Assembly: GCF_964656455.1 (NCBI RefSeq)
Contig: NC_135714.1
Span: 165,990,243-166,054,242, forward strand
Direction: 5' to 3'
Origin: Halichoerus grypus
Taxonomy: Eukaryota > Chordata > Mammalia > Carnivora > Phocidae
DNA length: 64,000 bases
Part shown: positions 45,962-58,726 of the stretch, piece after piece
Numbering within the stretch: position 1 is the stretch's first letter
How the letters are laid out: every line of letters starts with the position of its first letter
Translations under genes and position numbers: made by a program
Notes under the pieces: generated by a model
Database searches by the model: none
Told to the model about the DNA's origin: nothing
Seen by the model: only the letters and a program-made list of their open reading frames with translations

Positions 45962-48900
45962 TAATAGCAAGCGTTCTAACTCGGAGAAACAACACTGAAG
46001 AGAAACCGTGCTTTAGCTACCGACGACCTCTGTGTGGGAGGAAGCAGTTTAGGGTGTACGGTGGGTGAGAGCCTGGGGACGGGTTCCGTTTCCTAAAATC
46101 GAGGGAGAGACAGCCCGGAGAGAAGGCAGCTCTCAACTCACACCATGGTTATGGGGCTAGTACCGTTGCCCCGGGTGTGTGTGCAGGCTTCATGAAAACC
46201 GCCTAACTCGAAGGAAAAACTCGCTGGAGAATCCATGCTTCAGCTAAAAGAGCCGCTCTTGAAGGTGGAAGCATTATGTTGTGTGCGTGCATGAGAGCCC
46301 TGCAAGGGAGTCCAAAGCTTTTTGTGAGTGAGCCTCAGGCCCCAGCAGAAGGCAGAACACGACTCCCCATGTGTTTCATCACGCTAGCACGGCAGCCCCA
46401 CTTTTGCATGGAAGTCTAACAGCTAGTGTTCTAACTCGAAGAAACAACACTGTAGAGAAACCCTGCTTTAGCTACCGTCGACCTCTAGATGGAGGAAGTA
46501 TTACACGGAGTACCGTGGCTGAGAGCCTGGGGAACGGGTTCCATACGTGAAACCAAGGGAGAAATAGGTCCGGGCAGAAGGCACCTCTGGACTCAGCTCT
46601 TGCTACCTGAAGCTAACACTACTGCTCCATGTGTGCTTGGAATGCTATGTGCTCGACACTGACTGGGAAGAAACAAGCCTGTCAAGAATCCCAGGTGCAG
46701 CTCATTCGCCTACCAGACTACTAACACCAAGAATCAATGCTGTAGCTTTACTGCGCTTTAGCTAACATTGCAGTTCCTGAAGCCGCAGGAGTTGTATAGT
46801 GTTCGTGTATGAGAGACCGGGGAAAGGGTCCCATACGTGAAATGGAGTGAGAAACAGGCCGGTGCGGAAGGCAGCTCTCAACTCACCTCTTGTTTATGAG
46901 GCCAGTACCCTTGCCCCGTGTGTTCCTGCAGGCCATAAGCCAACCGCCTAACTCAAAGGAACAACTCTGTAGAGAATTCCTGCTTCGGCTAAAAGAGCCA
47001 TGCCTCAGGGTGGACGCATTGTGTCGTGTGCATGCGGGAGTGCACAGCAAGTGAGTCCAAAAGCATTTTCCTTGTGAGACCCAGGCCCCAGAAGAAGCCA
47101 GAACACGACTCCCCACTTGCTCCATGAATCTAATACTGCGGCCCCACTTTTGCATGGAAGTCTGATAGTTAGCTTTCTAAGTCGAAGAAACAACACTGTA
47201 GAGAAACCGTGCTTTAGCTACCGTCGACCTCTCTGAGGGCGAAGCAGTTTAGGGTGTACTGAGGTTGGGAGCCCTGGGACGGTTTCAATATCATAATATC
47301 GGTGGAGGGACAGGCCGGCACAGAAGGCAGCTCTCAACTCACATCATGGTTATGGGGCTACTACCGTTGCCCAGGGTGTGTGTGCAGGCTTAAACACAGC
47401 CACCTAACTCGAAGGAAAAACTCGGTAGAGAGCCTGTGCTGCAGGTAAAACAGCTGCTCCGGAGGGTGGAAGCATTTTGTTGTGTGCGTGCGTGAGAGCA
47501 CTGCAAGGGAGTCCAAAGCTTTCTGCGAGTGAGACTCAGGCCCCAGCGAAAGGCAGAACACCACTCCCCATGTGTTTCATCAAGCTAGCACGGCAGCGCC
47601 ACTTTTCAGGGAAGTCTAATAGCTAGCGTTCTAAGTCGAAGAAACAACACTGTAGAGAAGCCGTGCTTTAGCTACCGTCGACCTCTGTGTGGGCGAAGCA
47701 GTTTAGGGTGTACTGTGGCTGGCAGCCTGGGGACGGTTTCCATTTCGGAATATAGGGGGAGAGACAGTCCGGTACAGAAGGCAGCTCTCAACTCACTACA
47801 TGCTTAAGGGGCTAGTTCCGTTGCCCCGTGGGTGTGTGCAGGCTTAAAGACAGCCACTTAACTCGAAGGAAAAACTCGGTAGGGAATCCGAGCTGCAGGT
47901 AAAACAGCTGCTCCTAAGGGTGGAAGCCTTTTGTTGTGTGCGTGCGTGAGAGCACTGCAAGGGAGTCCAAAGCATTTTGCGAGTGAGACTCAGGCCCCAG
48001 CGAAAGGCAGAACACGACTCCCCATGTGTTTTACCAAGCTAGCACGGCAGCCCCACATTTGCATGGAAGTCTAAGAGCTAGCGTTCTAACTCGAAGAAAC
48101 TACACAGTAGAGAAACCGTGCTTTAGCTACCGTCGACCTCTCTGTGGGCGAAGCAGTTTAGGGTGTACTGTGGCTGAGAGCCTGGGGACATTTTCCATTT
48201 TGTAAAATCGGGGGAGAGACAGGCCGGTACAGAAGGCAGCTCTCAACTCACATCATGGTTATGGGGCTAGTACCGTTGCCCTGGGTGTGTGTGCAGGCTG
48301 AAAGACAGCCACCTAACTCAAAGGAAAAACACGGTAGAGAATCCGTGCTTCAGCTCAAACAGCCGCTCCTGAGGGTGGAAGCATTTGGTTGTGTGCGTGC
48401 ATGAGAGGACTGCAAGGGAGTCCAAAGTTTCTGCGAGTGAGACTCAGGCCCCAGCAAAAGGCAGAAGACGACTCCCCGTGTGTTTCATTTAGCTAGCACT
48501 GCGGCCCTACTTTTGCATGGAAATCTAATCGCTAGCGTTCTCCCTGGAAGAAACAACACGGTAGAGAAACCGTGCTTTAGCTACCATCCACCTCTCTGAG
48601 GGAGGAAGCACTTTCCAGGCTACCGTGGGTGAGAGCCTGAGGAACGGGTTCCTTACGTGAAACCGAGGGAGAAGGAGTCCGGGCGAGAAGGCTCCTCTCG
48701 ACTCAGCTCTTGTTACCTGAAGCTAACACTTCGGCTCCATGTGTGCATAGGAATGCTAAGGGCTCCACACTGATTTGGCAGAAAGAAGCCGCTCAAGAAG
48801 CCCAGCTTCAGCTCGTTCGCCTCTCCACAGGGTGGCAGCATTTTCAAGTCTGCTTGAGTGCAAACCTGGGGAAGGAGTCCCAGCCGAATTCGGAGGGAGA

Positions 48901-50594
48901 AATAAGCATGGGCAGAAGGCCCCTATGGACTCAACTCTTGTTTCGGGAAACTAGATCGGCTCTCCCGTGTGTGCGTGGAGTCCTCAGTGCCATCCACGCA
49001 ACGCAAAGGAACAAAACTGTAGAGAACCCGTGCCTCAGCAAAGATCGCCCTTCCTGAGCGTGCACTTCATCTGTTGTGTGTTTTTGTGAAAGCATGAGAA
49101 ATGGAACCTAAACGTAACTCGGAGTGAGAAGTAGGCCTGGAAGGAAGGCTGCTGTCGACTCACCTCTTGTTTGAGGAGATTAGCACTGCTGTACCCTGTG
49201 TGCCTGGATGCCTAGTTCCCAGGCTACTAACACCAAGAATCAATCCTCTAGAGTGACTGCGCTTGAGTTAACATTGCCGTTCCTGAAGCAGGAGGAATTT
49301 GACCCTGCTCGTGTACGAGAGACCGGGGAAAGGGTCCCAGACGTGAAATGGAGTGAGAAACAGGCCGGTGCGGAAGGCAGCTCTCAAGTCACCTCTGGTT
49401 GATGAGGCTAGTGCCCTTGCCCCGGGGGTGCCTGCAGGCCTAAAGCCAACCACCTAACTCAAAGGAACAACTCTGTAGGGAATTCCTGCTTCGGCTAAAA
49501 GAGCCATGCCTCAGGGTGGACGCATTTTGCTGTGTGCATGCGTGAGCGCACTGCAAGTGAGTCCAAAAGCATTTTCCTTGTGAGACCCAGGCCCCGGAAG
49601 AAGCCAGAACACGACTACCCACTTGCTCCATGAAGCTAGGACTGCGGCCCCACTTTTGCATGGAAGTCTAACAGCTAGCTTTCTAACTCGGAGAAACAAC
49701 ACTGTAGAGAAACCGTGCTTTAGCTACCGTCGACCTCTCTGTGGGCGAAGCAGTTTAGGGTGTACTGTGGTTGAGAGCCTGGGGACGGTTTCCATTTCAT
49801 CATATCGGGGGAGAGACAGGCTGGCACATAAGGCAGATCTGAACTCACTACATGGTTATGGGGCTAGTTCCGTTGCCCCGTGGGTGTGTGCAGGCTTAAA
49901 CACAGCCACCTAACTCGAAGGAAAAACTCGGTAGAGAGCCTGTGCTGCAGGTACAAGAGCTGCTCCTGAGGGTGCAAGCATTTTGTTGTGTGCGTGCGTG
50001 AGAGCACTGCAAGGGAGTCCAAAGCTTTTTGCGAGTGAGACTCAGGCCCCAGCGAAAGGCAGAACACGACTCCCCATGTGTTTCATCACGCTAGCACGGC
50101 AGCCCCACTTTTGCATGGAAGTCTAATAGCTAGCGTTCTAACTCGAAGAAACAACACTGTAGAGAAGCCGTGCTTTAGCTACCGTCGACCTCTGTGTGGG
50201 CGAAGCAGTTTAGGGTGTACTGTGGCTGAGAGCCCTGGGACGGTTTCAATATCGTAATATCGGGGAGAGACAGGCCGGTACAGAAGGCAGCTCTCAAATC
50301 ACATCATGGTTATGGGGCTAGTACCATTGCCCAGGGTGTGTGTGCAGGCTTAAACACAGCCACCTAACTCGAAGGAAAAACTCGGTTGAGAGCCTGTGCT
50401 GCAGGTAAAACAGCTGCTCCTGAGGGTGGCAGCATTTTGTCGTGTGCGTGCGTGAGAGCACTGCAAGGGAGTCCAGACCCATTTTCCGTGTGGGACTCAG
50501 GCCCCGGCAGAAGACAGAACACGACTCCCCACTTGTTTCATGAAGCTAGCACTGCGGCCCCACTTTTGCATGGAAGTCTAATAGCAAGCGTTCT

Positions 50595-51297
50595 TTATTA
50601 TTATTATTATTAAATGTTTTTATTGTTATGTTAATCCCCATACATTACATCATTAGTTTTAGATATAGTGTTCCATGATTCATTGTTTGTGCATATCACC
50701 CAGTGCTCCATGCAGATCGTGCCCTGCTCAATACCCATCACCAGGCTAACCCATCCTCCCACCCCCCTCCCCTCTAGAACCCTCAGTTTGTTTTTCAGAG
50801 TCCATCGTCTCTCATGGTTCTTTTCCCCCTCCGATTTTCCCCCCTTCATTCTTCCCCTCCTGCTACATTCTTCTTCTTCTTTTTTTCTTTCTTAACATAT
50901 ATTGCATTATTTGTTTCAGAGGTACAGATCTGAGATTCAACAGTCTTGCACAATTCACAGCGCTTACCAGAACACATACCCTCCCCAGTGTCCAACACCC
51001 AGTGACCCCATCCCTCCCACCCCAGCCCCCACTCCAGCAACCCTCAGTTTGTTTCCTGAGATTAAGAATTCCTCATATCAGTGAGGTCATATGATACATG
51101 TCTTTCTCTGTTTGACTTATTTCGCTCAGCATGATACCCTCCAGTTCCATCCACGTCGTTGCAGAGGGCAAGATCTCATTCCTTTTGATGGCTGCATAAT
51201 ATTCCATTGTATATATATATATATACCCCCTCTTCTTTATCCATTCATCTGTTGGTGGACATCTTGGCTCTTTCCACAGTTTGGCTATTGTGGACAT
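50595..51297 (-). mobile_element. LINE-1 3' end, unit 10 (703 bp)
   Basis: Same insertion, with TA tract 51210-51225 (n = 8) and an open ORF2 remnant. Confidence 0.96.
51073..51297 (-). pseudogene. L1 ORF2 C-terminus, frame open (unit 10)
   Basis: Same 74-codon state as units 3 and 9. Confidence 0.88.
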
Positions 51298-53380
51298 TAA
51301 TAGCAAGCGTTCTAACTCGGAGAAACAACACTGAAGAGAAACCGTGCTTTAGCTACCGACGACCTCTGTGTGGGAGGAAGCAGTTTAGGGTGTACGGTGG
51401 GTGAGAGCCTGGGGACGGGTTCCGTTTCCTAAAATCGAGGGAGAGACAGCCCGGAGAGAAGGCAGCTCTCAACTCACACCATGGTTATGGGGCTAGTACC
51501 GTTGCCCCGGGTGTGTGTGCAGGCTTCATGAAAACCGCCTAACTCGAAGGAAAAACTCGCTGGAGAATCCATGCTTCAGCTAAAAGAGCCGCTCTTGAAG
51601 GTGGAAGCATTATGTTGTGTGCGTGCATGAGGGCCCTGCAAGGGAGTCCAAAGCTTTTTGTGAGTGAGCCTCAGGCCCCAGCAGAAGGCAGAACACGACT
51701 CCCCATGTGTTTCATCACGCTAGCACGGCAGCCCCACTTTTGCATGGAAGTCTAACAGCTAGTGTTCTAACTCGAAGAAACAACACTGTAGAGAAACCCT
51801 GCTTTAGCTACCGTCGACCTCTAGATGGAGGAAGTATTACACGGAGTACCGTGGCTGAGAGCCTGGGGAACGGGTTCCATACGTGAAACCAAGGGAGAAA
51901 TAGGTCCGGGCAGAAGGCACCTCTGGACTCAGCTCTTGCTACCTGAAGCTAACACTACTGCTCCATGTGTGCTTGGAATGCTATGTGCTCGACACTGACT
52001 GGGAAGAAACAAGCCTGTCAAGAATCCCAGGTGCAGCTCATTCGCCTACCAGACTACTAACACCAAGAATCAATGCTGTAGCTTTACTGCGCTTTAGCTA
52101 ACATTGCAGTTCCTGAAGCCGCAGGAGTTGTATAGTGTTCGTGTATGAGAGACCGGGGAAAGGGTCCCATACGTGAAATGGAGTGAGAAACAGGCCGGTG
52201 CGGAAGGCAGCTCTCAACTCACCTCTTGTTTATGAGGCCAGTACCCTTGCCCCGTGTGTTCCTGCAGGCCATAAGCCAACCGCCTAACTCAAAGGAACAA
52301 CTCTGTAGAGAATTCCTGCTTCGGCTAAAAGAGCCATGCCTCAGGGTGGACGCATTGTGTCGTGTGCATGCGGGAGTGCACAGCAAGTGAGTCCAAAAGC
52401 ATTTTCCTTGTGAGACCCAGGCCCCAGAAGAAGCCAGAACACGACTCCCCACTTGCTCCATGAATCTAATACTGCGGCCCCACTTTTGCATGGAAGTCTG
52501 ATAGTTAGCTTTCTAAGTCGAAGAAACAACACTGTAGAGAAACCGTGCTTTAGCTACCGTCGACCTCTCTGAGGGCGAAGCAGTTTAGGGTGTACTGAGG
52601 TTGGGAGCCCTGGGACGGTTTCAATATCATAATATCGGTGGAGGGACAGGCCGGCACAGAAGGCAGCTCTCAACTCACATCATGGTTATGGGGCTACTAC
52701 CGTTGCCCAGGGTGTGTGTGCAGGCTTAAACACAGCCACCTAACTCGAAGGAAAAACTCGGTAGAGAGCCTGTGCTGCAGGTAAAACAGCTGCTCCTGAG
52801 GGTGGAAGCATTTTGTTGTGTGCGTGCGTGAGAGCACTGCAAGGGAGTCCAAAGCTTTCTGCGAGTGAGACTCAGGCCCCAGCGAAAGGCAGAACACCAC
52901 TCCCCATGTGTTTCATCAAGCTAGCACGGCAGCGCCACTTTTCAGGGAAGTCTAATAGCTAGCGTTCTAAGTCGAAGAAACAACACTGTAGAGAAGCCGT
53001 GCTTTAGCTACCGTCGACCTCTGTGTGGGCGAAGCAGTTTAGGGTGTACTGTGGCTGGCAGCCTGGGGACGGTTTCCATTTCGGAATATAGGGGGAGAGA
53101 CAGTCCGGTACAGAAGGCAGCTCTCAACTCACTACATGCTTAAGGGGCTAGTTCCGTTGCCCCGTGGGTGTGTGCAGGCTTAAAGACAGCCACTTAACTC
53201 GAAGGAAAAACTCGGTAGGGAATCCGAGCTGCAGGTAAAACAGCTGCTCCTAAGGGTGGAAGCCTTTTGTTGTGTGCGTGCGTGAGAGCACTGCAAGGGA
53301 GTCCAAAGCATTTTGCGAGTGAGACTCAGGCCCCAGCGAAAGGCAGAACACGACTCCCCATGTGTTTTACCAAGCTAGCA

Positions 53381-56300
53381 CGGCAGCCCCACATTTGCAT
53401 GGAAGTCTAAGAGCTAGCGTTCTAACTCGAAGAAACTACACAGTAGAGAAACCATGCTTTAGCTACCGTCGACCTCTCTGTGGGCGAAGCAGTTTAGGGT
53501 GTACTGTGGCTGAGAGCCTGGGGACATTTTCCATTTTGTAAAATCGGGGGAGAGACAGGCCGGTACAGAAGGCAGCTCTCAACTCACATCATGGTTATGG
53601 GGCTAGTACCGTTGCCCTGGGTGTGTGTGCAGGCTGAAAGACAGCCACCTAACTCAAAGGAAAAACACGGTAGAGAATCCGTGCTTCAGCTCAAACAGCC
53701 GCTCCTGAGGGTGGAAGCATTTGGTTGTGTGCATGCATGAGAGGACTGCAAGGGAGTCCAAAGTTTCTGCGAGTGAGACTCAGGCCCCAGCAAAAGGCAG
53801 AAGACGACTCCCCGTGTGTTTCATTTAGCTAGCACTGCGGCCCTACTTTTGCATGGAAATCTAATCGCTAGCGTTCTCCCTGGAAGAAACAACACGGTAG
53901 AGAAACCGTGCTTTAGCTACCATCCACCTCTCTGAGGGAGGAAGCACTTTCCAGGCTACCGTGGGTGAGAGCCTGAGGAACGGGTTCCTTACGTGAAACC
54001 GAGGGAGAAGGAGTCCGGGCCAGAAGGCTCCTCTCGACTCAGCTCTTGTTACCTGAAGCTAACACTTCGGCTCCATGTGTGCATAGGAATGCTAAGGGCT
54101 CCACACTGATTTGGCAGAAAGAAGCCGCTCAAGAAGCCCAGCTTCAGCTCGTTCGCCTCTCCACAGGGTGGCAGCATTTTCAAGTCTGCTTGAGTGCAAA
54201 CCTGGGGAAGGAGTCCCAGCCGAATTCGGAGGGAGAAATAAGCATGGGCAGAAGGCCCCTATGGACTCAACTCTTGTTTCGGGAAACTAGATCGGCTCTC
54301 CCGTGTGTGCGTGGAGTCCTCAGTGCCATCCACGCAACGCAAAGGAACAAAACTGTAGAGAACCCGTGCCTCAGCAAAGATCGCCCTTCCTGAGCGTGCA
54401 CTTCATCTGTTGTGTGTTTTTGTGAAAGCATGAGAAATGGAACCTAAACGTAACTCGGAGTGAGAAGCAGGCCTGGAAGGAAGGCTGCTGTCGACTCACC
54501 TCTTGTTTGAGGAGATTAGCACTGCTGTACCCTGTGTGCCTGGATGCCTAGTTCCCAGGCTACTAACACCAAGAATCAATCCTCTAGAGTGACTGCGCTT
54601 GAGTTAACATTGCCGTTCCTGAAGCAGGAGGAATTTGACCCTGCTCGTGTACGAGAGACCGGGGAAAGGGTCCCAGACGTGAAATGGAGTGAGAAACAGG
54701 CCGGTGCGGAAGGCAGCTCTCAAGTCACCTCTGGTTGATGAGGCTAGTGCCCTTGCCCCGGGGGTGCCTGCAGGCCTAAAGCCAACCACCTAACTCAAAG
54801 GAACAACTCTGTAGGGAATTCCTGCTTCGGCTAAAAGAGCCATGCCTCAGGGTGGACGCATTTTGCTGTGTGCATGCGTGAGCGCACTGCAAGTGAGTCC
54901 AAAAGCATTTTCCTTGTGAGACCCAGGCCCCGGAAGAAGCCAGAACACGACTCCCCACTTGCTCCATGAAGCTAGGACTGCGGCCCCACTTTTGCATGGA
55001 AGTCTAACAGCTAGCTTTCTAACTCGGAGAAACAACACTGTAGAGAAACCGTGCTTTAGCTACCGTCGACCTCTCTGTGGGCGAAGCAGTTTAGGGTGTA
55101 CTGTGGCTGAGAGCCTGGGGACGGTTTCCATTTCATCATATCGGGGGAGAGACAGGCTGGCACATAAGGCAGATCTGAACTCACTACATGGTTATGGGGC
55201 TAGTTCCGTTGCCCCGTGGGTGTGTGCAGGCTTAAACACAGCCACCTAACTCGAAGGAAAAACTCGGTAGAGAGCCTGTGCTGCAGGTACAAGAGCTGCT
55301 CCTGAGGGTGCAAGCATTTTGTTGTGTGCGTGCGTGAGAGCACTGCAAGGGAGTCCAAAGCTTTTTGCGAGTGAGACTCAGGCCCCAGCGAAAGGCAGAA
55401 CACGACTCCCCATGTGTTTCATCACGCTAGCACGGCAGCCCCACTTTTGCATGGAAGTCTAATAGCTAGCGTTCTAACTCGAAGAAACAACACTGTAGAG
55501 AAGCCGTGCTTTAGCTACCGTCGACCTCTGTGTGGGCGAAGCAGTTTAGGGTGTACTGTGGCTGAGAGCCCTGGGACGGTTTCAATATCGTAATATCGGG
55601 GAGAGACAGGCCGGTACAGAAGGCAGCTCTCAAATCACATCATGGTTATGGGGCTAGTACCATTGCCCAGGGTGTGTGTGCAGGCTTAAACACAGCCACC
55701 TAACTCGAAGGAAAAACTCGGTTGAGAGCCTGTGCTGCAGGTAAAACAGCTGCTCCTGAGGGTGGCAGCATTTTGTCGTGTGCGTGCGTGAGAGCACTGC
55801 AAGGGAGTCCAGACCCATTTTCCGTGTGGGACTCAGGCCCCGGCAGAAGACAGAACACGACTCCCCACTTGTTTCATGAAGCTAGCACTGCGGCCCCACT
55901 TTTGCATGGAAGTCTAATAGCAAGCGTTCTTTATTATTATTATTATTAAATGTTTTTATTGTTATGTTAATCCCCATACATTACATCATTAGTTTTAGAT
56001 ATAGTGTTCCATGATTCATTGTTTGTGCATATCACCCAGTGCTCCATGCAGATCGTGCCCTGCTCAATACCCATCACCAGGCTAACCCATCCTCCCACCC
56101 CCCTCCCCTCTAGAACCCTCAGTTTGTTTTTCAGAGTCCATCGTCTCTCATGGTTCTTTTCCCCCTCCGATTTTCCCCCCTTCATTCTTCCCCTCCTGCT
56201 ACATTCTTCTTCTTCTTTTTTTCTTTCTTAACATATATTGCATTATTTGTTTCAGAGGTACAGATCTGAGATTCAACAGTCTTGCACAATTCACAGCGCT

Positions 56301-56540
56301 TACCAGAACACATACCCTCCCCAGTGTCCAACACCCAGTGACCCCATCCCTCCCACCCCAGCCCCCACTCCAGCAACCCTCAGTTTGTTTCCTGAGATTA
56401 AGAATTCCTCATATCAGTGAGGTCATATGATACATGTCTTTCTCTGTTTGACTTATTTCGCTCAGCATGATACCCTCCAGTTCCATCCACGTCGTTGCAG
56501 AGGGCAAGATCTCATTCCTTTTGATGGCTGCATAATATTC

Positions 56541-56571
<31 letters not shown>

Positions 56572-58726
56572 CCCCCTCTTCTTTATCCATTCATCTGTTG
56601 GTGGACATCTTGGCTCTTTCCACAGTTTGGCTATTGTGGACATTAATAGCAAGCGTTCTAACTCGGAGAAACAACACTGAAGAGAAACCGTGCTTTAGCT
56701 ACCGACGACCTCTGTGTGGGAGGAAGCAGTTTAGGGTGTACGGTGGGTGAGAGCCTGGGGACGGGTTCCGTTTCCTAAAATCGAGGGAGAGACAGCCCGG
56801 AGAGAAGGCAGCTCTCAACTCACACCATGGTTATGGGGCTAGTACCGTTGCCCCGGGTGTGTGTGCAGGCTTCATGAAAACCGCCTAACTCGAAGGAAAA
56901 ACTCGCTGGAGAATCCATGCTTCAGCTAAAAGAGCCGCTCTTGAAGGTGGAAGCATTATGTTGTGTGCGTGCATGAGAGCCCTGCAAGGGAGTCCAAAGC
57001 TTTTTGTGAGTGAGCCTCAGGCCCCAGCAGAAGGCAGAACACGACTCCCCATGTGTTTCATCACGCTAGCACGGCAGCCCCACTTTTGCATGGAAGTCTA
57101 ACAGCTAGTGTTCTAACTCGAAGAAACAACACTGTAGAGAAACCCTGCTTTAGCTACCGTCGACCTCTAGATGGAGGAAGTATTACACGGAGTACCGTGG
57201 CTGACAGCCTGGGGAACGGGTTCCATACGTGAAACCAAGGGAGAAATAGGTCCGGGCAGAAGGCACCTCTGGACTCAGCTCTTGCTACCTGAAGCTAACA
57301 CTACTGCTCCATGTGTGCTTGGAATGCTATGTGCTCGACACTGACTGGGAAGAAACAAGCCTGTCAAGAATCCCAGGTGCAGCTCATTCGCCTACCAGAC
57401 TACTAACACCAAGAATCAATGCTGTAGCTTTACTGCGCTTTAGCTAACATTGCAGTTCCTGAAGCCGCAGGAGTTGTATAGTGTTCGTGTATGAGAGACC
57501 GGGGAAAGGGTCCCATACGTGAAATGGAGTGAGAAACAGGCCGGTGCGGAAGGCAGCTCTCAACTCACCTCTTGTTTATGAGGCCAGTACCCTTGCCCCG
57601 TGTGTTCCTGCAGGCCATAAGCCAACCGCCTAACTCAAAGGAACAACTCTGTAGAGAATTCCTGCTTCGGCTAAAAGAGCCATGCCTCAGGGTGGACGCA
57701 TTGTGTGGTGTGCATGCGGGAGTGCACAGCAAGTGAGTCCAAAAGCATTTTCCTTGTGAGACCCAGGCCCCAGAAGAAGCCAGAACACGACTCCCCACTT
57801 GCTCCATGAATCTAATACTGCGGCCCCACTTTTGCATGGAAGTCTGATAGTTAGCTTTCTAAGTCGAAGAAACAACACTGTAGAGAAACCGTGCTTTAGC
57901 TACCGTCGACCTCTCTGAGGGCGAAGCAGTTTAGGGTGTACCGAGGTTGGGAGCCCTGGGACGGTTTCAATACCATAATATCGGTGGAGGGACAGGCCGG
58001 CACAGAAGGCAGCTCTCAACTCACATCATGGTTATGGGGCTACTACCGTTGCCCAGGGTGTGTGTGCAGGCTTAAACACAGCCACCTAACTCGAAGGAAA
58101 AACTCGGTAGAGAGCCTGTGCTGCAGGTAAAACAGCTGCTCCTGAGGGTGGAAGCATTTTGTTGTGTGCGTGCGTGAGAGCACTGCAAGGGAGTCCAAAG
58201 CTTTCTGCGAGTGAGACTCAAGCCCCAGCGAAAGGCAGAACACCACTCCCCATGTGTTTCATCAAGCTAGCACGGCAGCGCCACTTTTCAGGGAAGTCTA
58301 ATAGCTAGCGTTCTAAGTCGAAGAAACAACACTGTAGAGAAGCCGTGCTTTAGCTACCGTCGACCTCTGTGTGGGCGAAGCAGTTTAGGGTGTACTGTGG
58401 CTGGCAGCCTGGGGACGGTTTCCATTTCGGAATATAGGGGGAGAGACAGTCCGGTACAGAAGGCAGCTCTCAACTCACTACATGCTTAAGGGGCTAGTTC
58501 CGTTGCCCCGTGGGTGTGTGCAGGCTTAAAGACAGCCACTTAACTCGAAGGAAAAACTCGGTAGGGAATCCGAGCTGCAGGTAAAACAGCTGCTCCTAAG
58601 GGTGGAAGCCTTTTGTTGTGTGCGTGCGTGAGAGCACTGCAAGGGAGTCCAAAGCATTTTGCGAGTGAGACTCAGGCCCCAGCGAAAGGCAGAACACGAC
58701 TCCCCATGTGTTTTACCAAGCTAGCA
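53381..58726 (+). repeat. Higher-order unit 11, 5346 bp, (TA)13 (longest complete)
   Basis: It shares (TA)13, GCTGACAGCC in subunit 14 (~57201) and ACTCAAGCCCC in subunit 18 (~58217) with unit 12 only. It returns to the unit 1-3 state GGGCCAGAAGG in subunit 3 and to TACCGAGG in subunit 17. A private variant is GTGCATGCATG (~53728). No gene is seen. Confidence 0.95.
55931..56643 (-). mobile_element. LINE-1 3' end, unit 11 (713 bp)
   Basis: Same insertion, with TA tract 56546-56571 (n = 13), the longest state in the window. Confidence 0.96.

Larger units (their letters stand above)
42709..48044 (+). repeat. Higher-order unit 9, 5336 bp, (TA)8
   Basis: This is the first unit with the subunit-11 state TGTCGTGTGCG, which continues through unit 12. 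It shares CAATATCATAAT in subunit 17 (~47286) with unit 10 only. A private G lies in CTCCGGAGGG (~47461). No gene is seen. Confidence 0.95.
48045..53380 (+). repeat. Higher-order unit 10, 5336 bp, (TA)8
   Basis: It shares the subunit-17 variant with unit 9, and GGTACAAGAG in subunit 9 (~49952) with unit 11 only, so it is linked to both neighbours. Private changes include GAAGTAGGCC (~49129), CGACTACCC (~49612), GTGGTTGAG (~49767) and GAGGGCCCTG (~51629). No gene is seen. Confidence 0.95.
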